Source: Candidatus Rokuibacteriota bacterium
GTDB lineage: Bacteria; JAUVQV01
Direction of reading: 5' to 3'
Assembly: GCA_030609125.1 (NCBI GenBank)
Contig: JAUWCW010000111.1
Coordinates: 1 to 6,613, forward strand
Length of the DNA stretch: 6,613 nt
The notes below the pieces were generated by a model, which was not told the DNA's origin, made no database searches, and saw only the letters and a list, made by a program, of their open reading frames with translations. Every line of letters begins with the position of its first letter. Within the stretch, counting starts at the first letter, position 1. A program made the translations under genes and the position numbers. Below, one piece after another: positions 1-6,098 of the stretch.

Positions 1-1
1 A

Positions 2-1369
2 CGCTGGGAAGAGCGGCTCGGAGAGGCGGCGGATGCCCTCTCCGGCACGAAGGACCAGGTCGACGGCGCAGCCCTGCTTCACGCCATCCGGACACTCCGA
101 GAGCAGCTGGGGGAGGTTCGCCCCCACCGCACCCAGCCGACCTGGCACCTGACGGTGGCCGCCGCGGGCCTCGCGGAGGCCCTGGAGTCGGATGATCCCC
201 GGGCGTGGCCGGAGCGTATCACCCGTCTGCCCGCTTTTTTCGACCGCGCCAGGCGCTGCCTCGACGCCGTCCCGTCCCTCTTTCTCGACTTGGGGTTGAG
301 GATGGTCCGGGACCTGCAGACCTGGATGCAGGAGTTGCGGGCCGGGGGACGCGACATCGGGGAGACCGGCGGGGCGCTGAAGCGGTTCGGGGAGGACCTC
401 AGGGGGATGAGCGGGAAGGCGACCTTCCTTCTCAAGCCGGATCTCCCGGAGCGCATCGTCTCCGAGCACCTGGGCTGCGGAGCGGGCATGGACGATGCCG
501 CGGCGGAGATCGACGATGAGATCCGTGAAATGGAGGAGGTGCTGGAAGAGGAGTCCGCAAGGCTCGTGCCGGGGCGCTCCTGGATTGAGGCGGCCGGAGA
601 AGTCCCCTTCGAAAGGGCCGCCGGCGGGGATGTCCTCGAGCTCTACCGGAGGGAAGTGGGCCGCCTGGAAAAGCACTGCCGCGCCGCGGGACTGCTGCCT
701 CCTGGCACCCCGGGGAGCGTCCTTCTCCAGGTGGAGGCTGTCCCCGGCTTTCTGGCGGCGGTCAGGGCCTCCGACGCCTACGGAGCCAGACCGGGGCATC
801 CCCCGCGGGGAGGGACATTCTACGTTCTCCGGCACGGAAGGGGAGGGGAGGGACGTTCGGCGGGATACCGGATGACCACTGCCCACGAAACCTGGCCCGG
901 GCATCACCTGCTCGACTGCTCCAGGTGGTCCCTGGAGAATCCCCTCCGCAGGCCCCTGGAGAAGCCGCTCTTCTACGAGGGGTGGGCCTGCCTCGCGGAG
1001 GAGATCATGTTTCGCGCCGGAGCCTGGCAGGAAGAGTGGGACCGGTTCCTTCTCGCGAAGAGACGGCTGAGAAGAGCGGTGCGGGGGATGGTGGATCTCG
1101 GCCTGCAGAGCGGCCGGATGGGGCTCGACGAAGCCGCTGCCTGCCTCGAGAGGGCCGCCTTCTCCCCGCGGGAGGCGAGGGCCGCCGTTGCGAAGTACGC
1201 CCTCCGCCCCGGCTACCAGGTATGCTACACTCTTGGCCTGAGGAGATTCCTCTCTTTTCTCGAGGCCTTTGAGGGGGAGTTGGGGCTTTTTGTCTCCGCT
1301 GTCCTTGTGGAGGGAGAAATCGGCTTCGACGATCTCGGGAAGATACTGGCGGGACACCAATCGAAATGA
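2..1369 (+). CDS. DUF885 family metallopeptidase-like protein, 5' truncated
   Basis: The reading frame is open from the left edge (base 2) to a TGA at 1367-1369, giving 455 residues, so the gene begins outside the window. The GTG at 155 is not a credible start because the same frame is coding-like upstream of it. The diagnostic motif HETWPGHHLLD (His and Glu codons at 884-889, His-His at 902-907) matches the HExxPGHH signature of the DUF885 family. FYEGWACLAEE follows about 70 bases later, and its Glu is a likely further metal ligand. DUF885 proteins are usually about 550-600 residues, so most of the protein is present. They are predicted zinc-dependent peptidases or hydrolases, mostly of unknown substrate, and the substrate cannot be read here. 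The stop lies 28 bases before the next start, which points to co-transcription with the ATP-grasp-like and methyltransferase genes. Family assignment is firm; activity is inferred. Confidence 0.88.
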   Translation, partial: RWEERLGEAADALSGTKDQVDGAALLHAIRTLREQLGEVRPHRTQPTWHLTVAAAGLAEALESDDPRAWPERITRLPAFFDRARRCLDAVPSLFLDLGLRMVRDLQTWMQELRAGGRDIGETGGALKRFGEDLRGMSGKATFLLKPDLPERIVSEHLGCGAGMDDAAAEIDDEIREMEEVLEEESARLVPGRSWIEAAGEVPFERAAGGDVLELYRREVGRLEKHCRAAGLLPPGTPGSVLLQVEAVPGFLAAVRASDAYGARPGHPPRGGTFYVLRHGRGGEGRSAGYRMTTAHETWPGHHLLDCSRWSLENPLRRPLEKPLFYEGWACLAEEIMFRAGAWQEEWDRFLLAKRRLRRAVRGMVDLGLQSGRMGLDEAAACLERAAFSPREARAAVAKYALRPGYQVCYTLGLRRFLSFLEAFEGELGLFVSAVLVEGEIGFDDLGKILAGHQSK

Positions 1370-1382
1370 CCCCTTCGGCTTC

Positions 1383-1391
1383 AGGGAGGAG
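1383..1391 (+). promoter_or_regulatory. Ribosome binding site fixing the start of the ATP-grasp-like gene
   Basis: AGGGAGGAG lies six bases before the GTG at 1398. The open frame continues upstream to an ATG at 1269, but that start lies inside the DUF885 gene with no comparable site. The residues it would add also look like an out-of-frame shadow of that gene. The GTG is therefore preferred. Confidence 0.75.
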
Positions 1392-1397
1392 CGGGAC

Positions 1398-2783
1398 GTG
1401 AGCGGATTTTCAGGCTATCACTCCGAGTGGAACCTTGGGAGCCCCGGGGGGTGGGATTACCAGCGGATCACCCAGGTCATCGGCAAGGCGGTCTGGAAAA
1501 AGCTCAACGCGATCCGGCCCCTGGGCGTCGAGCTCGACTTCGACCACCCCCTCCTCTACCCCATCGACGGTTTCGTGAGAATGCTCGTCGAGGCCCACCG
1601 CTTCATGGCCGGATCAAAGCCCGGCCTGGTCGCCGTCATAGCCGAGGAGGAGACTCTCCGGGATGTGACCGAGAACATCAATCTCGCCGCGCGTCTCGAT
1701 GCGATTGAAGGTCTCTCGGGGGCGCTCATGGCCCCGCATGAACTGGAGCTCGACAACGGGCGGGTAAGCTGGCGGGGCCAACAGGTGTCGGTCGCCTTTG
1801 TCGACTTCAACACCGACGTTCTGCTGACCCTGCACCGCAAGCACAATCTCGCGCCCCTTCTGCAGGCCGTCAGGGAGGGGAGGGTGATCAATCCCCGCGG
1901 CACCGGGCCGATCAACGTCAAGAGCGTGTTCGAGGTCCTGACCGACCTGGAGAGGGGCCGTTTCTCACAAGACTCCGTCTCCCGCACGCCGTGGACGCGC
2001 CGCTTTCTCCCCCGCCGGACAACGGGCCCGAACGGGGAGGAGATAGGCGATCTCATCGAGTGGACCCGAAGCAACTGGGAGAACCTGGTGCTCAAGCCCG
2101 AACGCGGCTATTCCGGCATCGGGGTGCGTGTCGGCGGCGTCAACCCCGACGCCGACGAGGCGATCTCTCTCGCCATGGAGAAGGGGCACTACATCGTCCA
2201 GGCGATGGTTCCCCTCAACCTCTGGGCGGAGGAGAACGTTGCCCTCGCTCCCGAAGGCGGGCTCGTTCTGAAAAAGTACCAGACGGATTTTCGCTGCCTC
2301 TTCGGCCGGGAGGGTCTTTTCGGCTTTCTGGTGCGCTACGGTGGAGTGCCGACGAATGTCGGCAGCGGAGGGGGCGTGCAGCCCCTGGCGATTCTGCGCG
2401 CCGACATGAGCGTCGGCGAGGCGGTGAAGAGGATCAACGGAGCCCTCATGGAGGTCGATCCGGAAGAGCTCCGGGGCGTGGTGGAGATGCAGAGGGCGAT
2501 GGCCGTTGAGCATCGCTTCACCTACCTGCTGGGTCCGATCAAGATGGCTCTGCGGCCCCGGCTTATCACTGCCGGGCACCTTGAGGAGCTCCGGGTTTAC
2601 ACCGACGCCATCTGGGATGACTGCCGGGAACTGGAAAGGATGTGGCTCCAGGGAGAGCTTTCGGCCATGATCGACATAGAGGAGGAAGAGTTGGAGATCG
2701 CCCGGTCCCAGCCCTGGGGCGGGTCGCCGGCGATCTTTGCCGCCGACGGCCTTTTCAGCTTCGGCGCCCATCCGGAGGAGTGA
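1398..2783 (+). CDS. Circularly permuted ATP-grasp-like enzyme (putative ligase)
   Basis: Encodes 461 residues from the GTG chosen by its Shine-Dalgarno site. No close named homologue is recognised. The layout resembles circularly permuted ATP-grasp or glutathionylspermidine-synthase-like proteins. An N-terminal domain ends in VAFVDFNTDVLL (about 132-143). It is followed by RVINPRGTGPINVKSVFEVL (about 162-181, Lys175), the substitute for the usual 'N.PG....K' segment. The nucleotide-binding motif NLVLKPERGYSGIGV comes next (about 229-243, Lys233 plus a Gly-rich loop), then a late catalytic-type segment YGGVPTNVGSGGG (about 314-326). The C-terminal ~80 residues are helical and acidic (IDIEEEELE). 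ATP-grasp enzymes couple ATP to carboxylate-amine or related ligation, but the substrate is unknown here. The stop overlaps the methyltransferase start, so the two are translationally coupled and may act on the same product. The fold assignment is moderately sure; ligase activity is an inference. Confidence 0.72.
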   Translation: MSGFSGYHSEWNLGSPGGWDYQRITQVIGKAVWKKLNAIRPLGVELDFDHPLLYPIDGFVRMLVEAHRFMAGSKPGLVAVIAEEETLRDVTENINLAARLDAIEGLSGALMAPHELELDNGRVSWRGQQVSVAFVDFNTDVLLTLHRKHNLAPLLQAVREGRVINPRGTGPINVKSVFEVLTDLERGRFSQDSVSRTPWTRRFLPRRTTGPNGEEIGDLIEWTRSNWENLVLKPERGYSGIGVRVGGVNPDADEAISLAMEKGHYIVQAMVPLNLWAEENVALAPEGGLVLKKYQTDFRCLFGREGLFGFLVRYGGVPTNVGSGGGVQPLAILRADMSVGEAVKRINGALMEVDPEELRGVVEMQRAMAVEHRFTYLLGPIKMALRPRLITAGHLEELRVYTDAIWDDCRELERMWLQGELSAMIDIEEEELEIARSQPWGGSPAIFAADGLFSFGAHPEE

Positions 2784-3568
2784 TGGGTATCGACGTCGAT
2801 CCCGATTGGTGGAAGTCGCTCTTCGACGATGTCTACCTCGTCACCGACGCCCGCTCGGTCTGCGACGAGGACCTGACCCGGCGCGAGGTGGACGTCGTCT
2901 GTGAGCTGCTCCCCCTGAAGAAGGAGGACAGGATCCTCGACCTCTGTGGAGGGCAGGGGAGGCACAGCCTCGAGCTGCATGGGCGCGGGTACGGCGGCTG
3001 CACGGTGCTGGACTACTCGGACGCGCTCCTGGACTGCGGCAAGACTGCCGCCGCCGCCCGGGGGTGGGAGATGAACTTCGTTCGCGGCGACGCAACCGAC
3101 ACCGGGCTGCCGGCGGAGAGTTTCGACCACGTCCTCATACTGGGCAACTCTCTCGGGTACCTCCCGGGAGTGGCCGACGACGTGCGGATCATGAAAGAGG
3201 CTCGCCGGCTTCTTCGGCCCGGGGGATGGGTGCTCGTCGATGTCACCGACGGCTCGGTGATGCGGAGAAAGTTCAACCCCAACGCCTGGCACGAGATAGA
3301 GGGGGACATCGTGGTCTGCCGGGAAAGAGAGCTCGGCGACAACTGCATCCGCGCCAGGGAGGTGGTCCTCAGCAAGAAGCGAGGCCTTGTCCGGGACCGG
3401 ACCTACGCCATCCGCACCTATGGTCCCGACGGACTGGCGGGCCTGATGAAGGAGGGCGGCTTCGCCGATGTTTCCATCCGCCGCGGGTTTTCGTCGCGGG
3501 AGGTCGAGGGGGATTATGGATTCATGGACCACCGGATCATGACCACCGCCCGCAAGAGACCGGCGTAG
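2783..3568 (+). CDS. Class I SAM-dependent methyltransferase
   Basis: Encodes 261 residues. The ATG overlaps the preceding TGA (TGATG), with GGAGGAG at 2774-2780 just upstream, so this start is preferred over the in-frame ATG at 2642 inside the previous gene. The Rossmann-fold SAM motifs are in order: motif I ILDLCGGQGRHS (about 51-62), the acidic residue after strand 2 in VLDYS (Asp77), GDATD (about 102-106), FDHVLILGNSLGY (about 114-126) as motif IV-like, and LRPGGWVLVDV (about 144-154). The C-terminal half is a mixed strand/helix cap that probably binds the acceptor, ending in MDHRIMTTARK. The protein is cytosolic by sequence and has no membrane segment. The acceptor is unknown. Coupling to the ATP-grasp-like gene suggests methylation of that enzyme's product or substrate. 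Confidence 0.88.
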   Translation: MGIDVDPDWWKSLFDDVYLVTDARSVCDEDLTRREVDVVCELLPLKKEDRILDLCGGQGRHSLELHGRGYGGCTVLDYSDALLDCGKTAAAARGWEMNFVRGDATDTGLPAESFDHVLILGNSLGYLPGVADDVRIMKEARRLLRPGGWVLVDVTDGSVMRRKFNPNAWHEIEGDIVVCRERELGDNCIRAREVVLSKKRGLVRDRTYAIRTYGPDGLAGLMKEGGFADVSIRRGFSSREVEGDYGFMDHRIMTTARKRPA

Positions 3569-3582
3569 AGACGCCCCTGCCC

Positions 3583-4086
3583 GTGGAGATACTGTACGCC
3601 GTCCTGCTCGTCATTTTCCTGCTCGCCGGTCTCATTGCCGTTCCCTTCGGTTTTCCCGGAACCTTCGTAATCCTCGCTGCCGCCTTTCTTTACGCGTTGG
3701 TGACGGAGTTCGCCGTCATCACCTGGCAGACCCTCGGGGTGCTTCTCGGCGCCGCCCTGCTGGCGGAGGGTGCCGAGGCGGTCACGGGACTCGTCGGCGC
3801 CAGACGCTACGGATCGGGGAAGCTGGGGGTGGCGGCCTCGATCGTGGGGGGCATAGCGGGTGCCGTGCTCGGCGCCCCGATTCTCTTCGGCCTCGGGGCC
3901 ATTCCGGGGGCCCTCGCCGGAGCCTTCGGGGCGGCGGTCCTGGCCGAGCTTGTCCAGGGGCGCTCTTCGCGGGAGGCGCTGCGGGCGGGGTGGGGGACCT
4001 TCCTCGGTCGTCTTGCCGGTACGGCCGTCAAGGGAGCCCTCGCCGTCGCCATGGCCGTGATCTGCCTGCAGAGGGTCTTCGGCTGA
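3583..4086 (+). CDS. DUF456 family integral membrane protein
   Basis: Encodes 167 residues from GTG at 3583 (MEILYAVLL...). The stop of the methyltransferase gene is 14 bases upstream. The frame runs on upstream through that gene without coding character. No strong Shine-Dalgarno site precedes the GTG, so the exact start is less sure. The protein is almost entirely hydrophobic and Gly/Ala-rich, with an N-terminal helix, the FGFPGTFVIL segment (about 22-31), and the conserved VGARRYGSGKLGVAAS block (about 71-86) followed by Gly-rich membrane helices. A C-terminal SREALRAGWGTFLGRLAG stretch (about 129-146) precedes a last helix. These features and the length (family usually about 160) fit DUF456, a membrane family without an established function. 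It ends the plus-strand run, 21 bases from a convergent gene. Confidence 0.85.
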   Translation: MEILYAVLLVIFLLAGLIAVPFGFPGTFVILAAAFLYALVTEFAVITWQTLGVLLGAALLAEGAEAVTGLVGARRYGSGKLGVAASIVGGIAGAVLGAPILFGLGAIPGALAGAFGAAVLAELVQGRSSREALRAGWGTFLGRLAGTAVKGALAVAMAVICLQRVFG

Positions 4087-4093
4087 TTTCCCA

Positions 4094-4119
4094 GGCTGCC
4101 GACCCGGTCAGTCGCAGCC
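4094..4119. terminator. Hairpin at convergent gene junction, candidate bidirectional terminator
   Basis: GGCTGCCGAC (4094-4103) and GTCGCAGCC (4111-4119) form a nine-pair stem with one bulged C and a seven-base loop. It lies just after the DUF456 stop and overlaps the last codons of the minus-strand lipoprotein gene. Neither side has a run of T, so it is not a classical Rho-independent terminator. Its place between convergent genes suggests a role in ending transcription or protecting the 3' end. Confidence 0.35.
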
Positions 4120-4539
4120 GGCGAAAACCGCGAGCGCCTCGAGTGGATAGCTTCCCGAGATGCTTCTGTCCCGACAGATCCATGTCGGGTAGGAGCGAAT
4201 GCCCTTCTTGGCGCACAGGCTTTCCTGTTTGTCGCAGTCAACGTACTTCACGTAGCTGAACCCGTCGCGGAACAGCGTTTTTTGGTGCTGGGTCGCCGGG
4301 CACCACTCGGTCCCGTACATCACCGCGCCCTTGTCCGTCAGGCACTGGGCGACCTTGGCCTCTTTCGACAGGTTGGCGGTTGTGGGGGAGTCCGGGGGGA
4401 AAAACTGGTCGGCCGAAACGGGTGTTCCATAGACGCGTTCCTTTTCCTCGGATGAGCCGCCGAAGTCACAGCCCTGGGTGAGAGGGACCACGAGAGCAAG
4501 AAGTGCCGCGGCCCACCGTACGAGGTGATGCTTCTTCAT
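4108..4539 (-). CDS. Thioredoxin-fold lipoprotein with a CPAT (single-Cys) active site
   Basis: Encodes 143 residues. The ATG at 4539 is preceded by a strong GAGGAGGAGA site. The N-terminus is a lipoprotein signal: basic MKKHHLVR, a hydrophobic stretch, then LTQGC with Cys24 as probable lipidated residue. The mature protein should be membrane-anchored outside the cytoplasm. Residues about 64-142 resemble the thioredoxin-like domain found fused to or near VKOR proteins: AQCLTDKGAVMYGTEWCP (63-81), YVKYVDCD (about 96-103), LCAKKGIRSYPTW (about 108-120, Pro118 the likely cis-Pro) and a final LEALAVFAGC. The family normally has CPxC; here it is CPAT (Cys80, Thr83), so the resolving Cys is missing. 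It could act as a monothiol reductase, an isomerase or a metal-binding thiol protein. Cys66, 102, 109, 122 and 142 remain as possible partners. It is the last gene of the minus-strand operon. Confidence 0.8.
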   Translation of the reverse strand: MKKHHLVRWAAALLALVVPLTQGCDFGGSSEEKERVYGTPVSADQFFPPDSPTTANLSKEAKVAQCLTDKGAVMYGTEWCPATQHQKTLFRDGFSYVKYVDCDKQESLCAKKGIRSYPTWICRDRSISGSYPLEALAVFAGCD

Positions 4540-4586
4540 GATTCTCCTCCTCGACGACGTTTCTCGTTCCAGACACCGGACCGCCC

Positions 4587-4712
4587 TCAGCCGCTGCCCT
4601 GCAGCTGCTCCTGCGTGAGCTCGACAACGTAGGTCTTCCTGGAGAGGAGCGCAACAGCGACCAGAACGACGAGAACAACAGCTGCGGCTGTAACGGGTAT
4701 CGCTTTCTTCAT
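4587..4712 (-). CDS. 41-residue single-pass membrane peptide
   Basis: This short gene starts at the ATG at 4712, whose A directly follows the TGA of the DUF2007 gene (TGAATG), so translation is probably coupled. An AGGAG is present about 14 bases upstream. The product begins MKKAIPVTAAAVVLVVLVAV, then ALLSRKTYVVELTQEQLQGSG and a TGA at 4589-4587. It has a short basic N-terminus, one hydrophobic helix (about 5-23) and a polar tail of about 18 residues. The tail YVVELTQEQLQ looks like the opening of a larger exported domain, so it may be a truncated remnant or a genuine small membrane protein. No other frame before 4539 continues it. No function is recognised. Confidence 0.55.
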   Translation of the reverse strand: MKKAIPVTAAAVVLVVLVAVALLSRKTYVVELTQEQLQGSG

Positions 4713-4967
4713 TCAGTCAACGGGCCGCTCCTGATCCCGGCCGGCCTCGTTTTCATACTCACGTATCACGTCCAGCGCTTTGTCGGTCTGATCGGCGGGA
4801 ACGCCCAGGCTTGTTCCCCCCACGGTCGGGGAAAAGAAGCCGTACATGCTGGAGATGCTCTCACCGTACACGTACACCTCTATGCCGTTGGATTCGAGAA
4901 TGCTCTGCATGACGGACGCCTCGACCTGGCTGTGCGTCTTGAAGACGATGTTGCGGTCATCCATCAT
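4713..4967 (-). CDS. DUF2007 family small protein
   Basis: Encodes 84 residues and begins with two consecutive ATG codons (4967 and 4964), preceded by a GAGGCAGGCGG stretch. The pattern is that of DUF2007, sometimes called putative prokaryotic signal-transducing protein: an early strand (IVFKTHS, about 7-13), then VEASVMQSILESNGIEVYVY (15-34), then a Gly-rich turn and SLGVPADQTDKALDVIREYE (about 53-72). It is a small ferredoxin-like alpha/beta fold of unknown biochemical role, with no signal peptide or membrane segment. It abuts the 41-residue membrane peptide without a gap. Family assignment is good; its role in this operon is unknown. Confidence 0.8.
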   Translation of the reverse strand: MMDDRNIVFKTHSQVEASVMQSILESNGIEVYVYGESISSMYGFFSPTVGGTSLGVPADQTDKALDVIREYENEAGRDQERPVD

Positions 4968-5035
4968 CCGCCTGCCTCAGATAGCGCCGCTCTCAACGCA
5001 GCCGCTCCATTGATGGCCGGCTGAGCGCAGGGCCG

Positions 5036-5275
5036 CTATTCGCCAAGGTGCTTCTTCACGAGTTCGTCGTAGATGTTCTTGAGAACGATTTCCAGTTCCG
5101 GAACGTCCGGGTCGCTGTAGTAATTGTAATCGGTCAGCAGCATCTGATCAATCCGCGCGCTCCCGCCCATTTCGACTATCCTTCGGATCAGCTCGTCCGC
5201 CCTCTCGGAGTAGACGAGCTTTTCGTTAACCATTATGTCTGTAATGGGATGATCGCCAAGCTTCCCGTCCGGCAT
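5036..5275 (-). CDS. 79-residue hypothetical protein
   Basis: The ATG at 5275 follows GGAG with five bases of spacing, and the frame ends at TAG (5038-5036). The product begins MPDGKLGDHPITDIMV and continues with alternating acidic and hydrophobic residues: VYSERADELIRRIVEMGG (about 21-38), a Tyr/Asp-rich turn TDYNYYSDPDVP (about 48-59) and an amphipathic C-terminal helix LEIVLKNIYDELVKKHL. It has no signal, no membrane segment and no cysteine. I do not recognise a named family. The acidic, soluble composition and strong start support a real gene. It sits 45 bases after the secreted-protein gene in the same direction. Confidence 0.65.
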   Translation of the reverse strand: MPDGKLGDHPITDIMVNEKLVYSERADELIRRIVEMGGSARIDQMLLTDYNYYSDPDVPELEIVLKNIYDELVKKHLGE

Positions 5276-5320
5276 ATCAGCTCCATTCTTTCTTTCTGGG
5301 CGGCAGCATACGCGGAAACC

Positions 5321-5806
5321 TCATTTTTCCCTGACAACGGTGAAATTGTTCCCCTCGGACATGCCCATGTCAACTCTGACGTGTACGCTCCCGAAGCCGT
5401 GCACGTTGCACCGTGCGCGTACAACCAGTGCGGTGACGCTTGAAGGTATGCTTACGTCACATTTGTCCCGCTCGAAAGGCTGTTCATGGACGTGTGGATG
5501 CGCCAGCCGCCGCCATGCCACTTCGTTGCCGTCCTGGTCAAGAGCCTGCCAGGCGTTGGCATAGTGGCCGACGCCTTCATCGTTGTGATTAACCGTTGTG
5601 TAAATGCACCATGTCCCGCCCGGGCTCTGTACGACATCGACGTGCCTGACCTGGGCGTAGTCAAGATCTGTGCTGGCGGATGAAGGAGCATTTGAAGCCG
5701 GCGGATCCGCGTATGCTGGGCTGTGCCTTGAGGTCAGCAGAAAAGCGGCTGCAAGCGCACAGAGGAGTGTAAAACGTAACGTTTCGAGGCGTGTGATCCC
5801 TGCCAT
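5321..5806 (-). CDS. Secreted conserved hypothetical protein (HYA..W / HPHV.EQPF type)
   Basis: Encodes 161 residues from ATG at 5806. TAGGAG lies upstream but only two bases from the ATG. The preceding gene's TAG is part of that site, so translation is likely coupled. A cleavable signal peptide is clear: LRFTLLCALAAAFLL, then cleavage likely after AYA (residue 33). The mature part carries GTWCIYTTVNHNDEGVGHYA (about 64-83), then W86, and LAHPHVHEQPFERDKCDVSI (about 101-120), then VVRARCNVHGFG. From memory this pattern belongs to an unnamed conserved family of exported beta-rich proteins, usually with HYAD.W and HPH..EQPF.R motifs. The many conserved His could bind metal. Cys67, Cys116 and Cys133 are available for disulfide or metal chemistry. 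Its place beside a MerT-like gene and a thioredoxin-like lipoprotein fits an envelope role. Function is not established. Confidence 0.72.
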   Translation of the reverse strand: MAGITRLETLRFTLLCALAAAFLLTSRHSPAYADPPASNAPSSASTDLDYAQVRHVDVVQSPGGTWCIYTTVNHNDEGVGHYANAWQALDQDGNEVAWRRLAHPHVHEQPFERDKCDVSIPSSVTALVVRARCNVHGFGSVHVRVDMGMSEGNNFTVVREK

Positions 5807-5811
5807 GGCTC

Positions 5812-6051
5812 CTACTCAGACTTGCCGCGCCGCCTGTGGATGTCTCCGAAGTATATCCTCTCAGCGCGAGACTTTATGAGAAAGAAGTAGGCCCCCAGCA
5901 CCGCGCCGCTAATTGCGCCGACCCAGTGTACTTTCGTGACGTCGATGAACAGGCAGGCGATTGTTGCCGCTACCGCAAGAAGCAGCGCGGGAATGAACCG
6001 GCGGGTGACATAGAGGGGTATGTCCGGCGTTCTTTCACCTTGAGCACTCAT
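5812..6051 (-). CDS. Small two-helix membrane protein
   Basis: Encodes 79 residues from ATG at 6051 (MSAQGERTPDIPLYVTRRF...). The frame is open farther upstream to 6288, but that part lies inside the MerT-like gene in another frame and is a shadow, so the 6051 start is preferred. The upstream site is weak (GAGAAAAGCC). Two hydrophobic helices are visible: FIPALLLAVAATIACLFIDV (about 19-38) and VHWVGAISGAVLGAYFFLI (about 41-59). A strongly basic tail SRAERIYFGDIHRRRGKSE, probably cytoplasmic, follows. No family is recognised. The stop TAG is six bases from the next gene start, indicating an operon. It could be a partner subunit of the MerT-like protein, but that is conjecture. Confidence 0.6.
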   Translation of the reverse strand: MSAQGERTPDIPLYVTRRFIPALLLAVAATIACLFIDVTKVHWVGAISGAVLGAYFFLIKSRAERIYFGDIHRRRGKSE

Positions 6052-6098
6052 GGCTTTTCTCGTTTCCCGAGGAGTTGTTCCTCTCTCTTGTCCATAGG

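Noticed and set aside
1965-2771. Minus-strand open frame of about 268 codons
   Set aside because: It is antisense to the ATP-grasp-like gene, with high GC producing long stop-free frames. It has no start site or motif.
2597-3532. Minus-strand open frame of about 311 codons opposite the ATP-grasp and methyltransferase genes
   Set aside because: It is a shadow of two well-supported plus-strand genes in GC-rich DNA. Its translation is low-complexity and matches nothing.
4579-4589. TGA ending the 41-residue peptide considered as another selenocysteine codon
   Set aside because: The residues after it are Gly/Arg-rich without protein character, they run into the next ribosome binding site, and no Cys context or hairpin is evident.
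6048-6095. 15-codon ORF (MDKREEQLLGKREKP) between the MerT-like gene and the two-helix protein, its TGA overlapping the next ATG
   Set aside because: The ATGA overlap is suggestive of a coupling leader, but it has no ribosome binding site and is too short to separate from chance.
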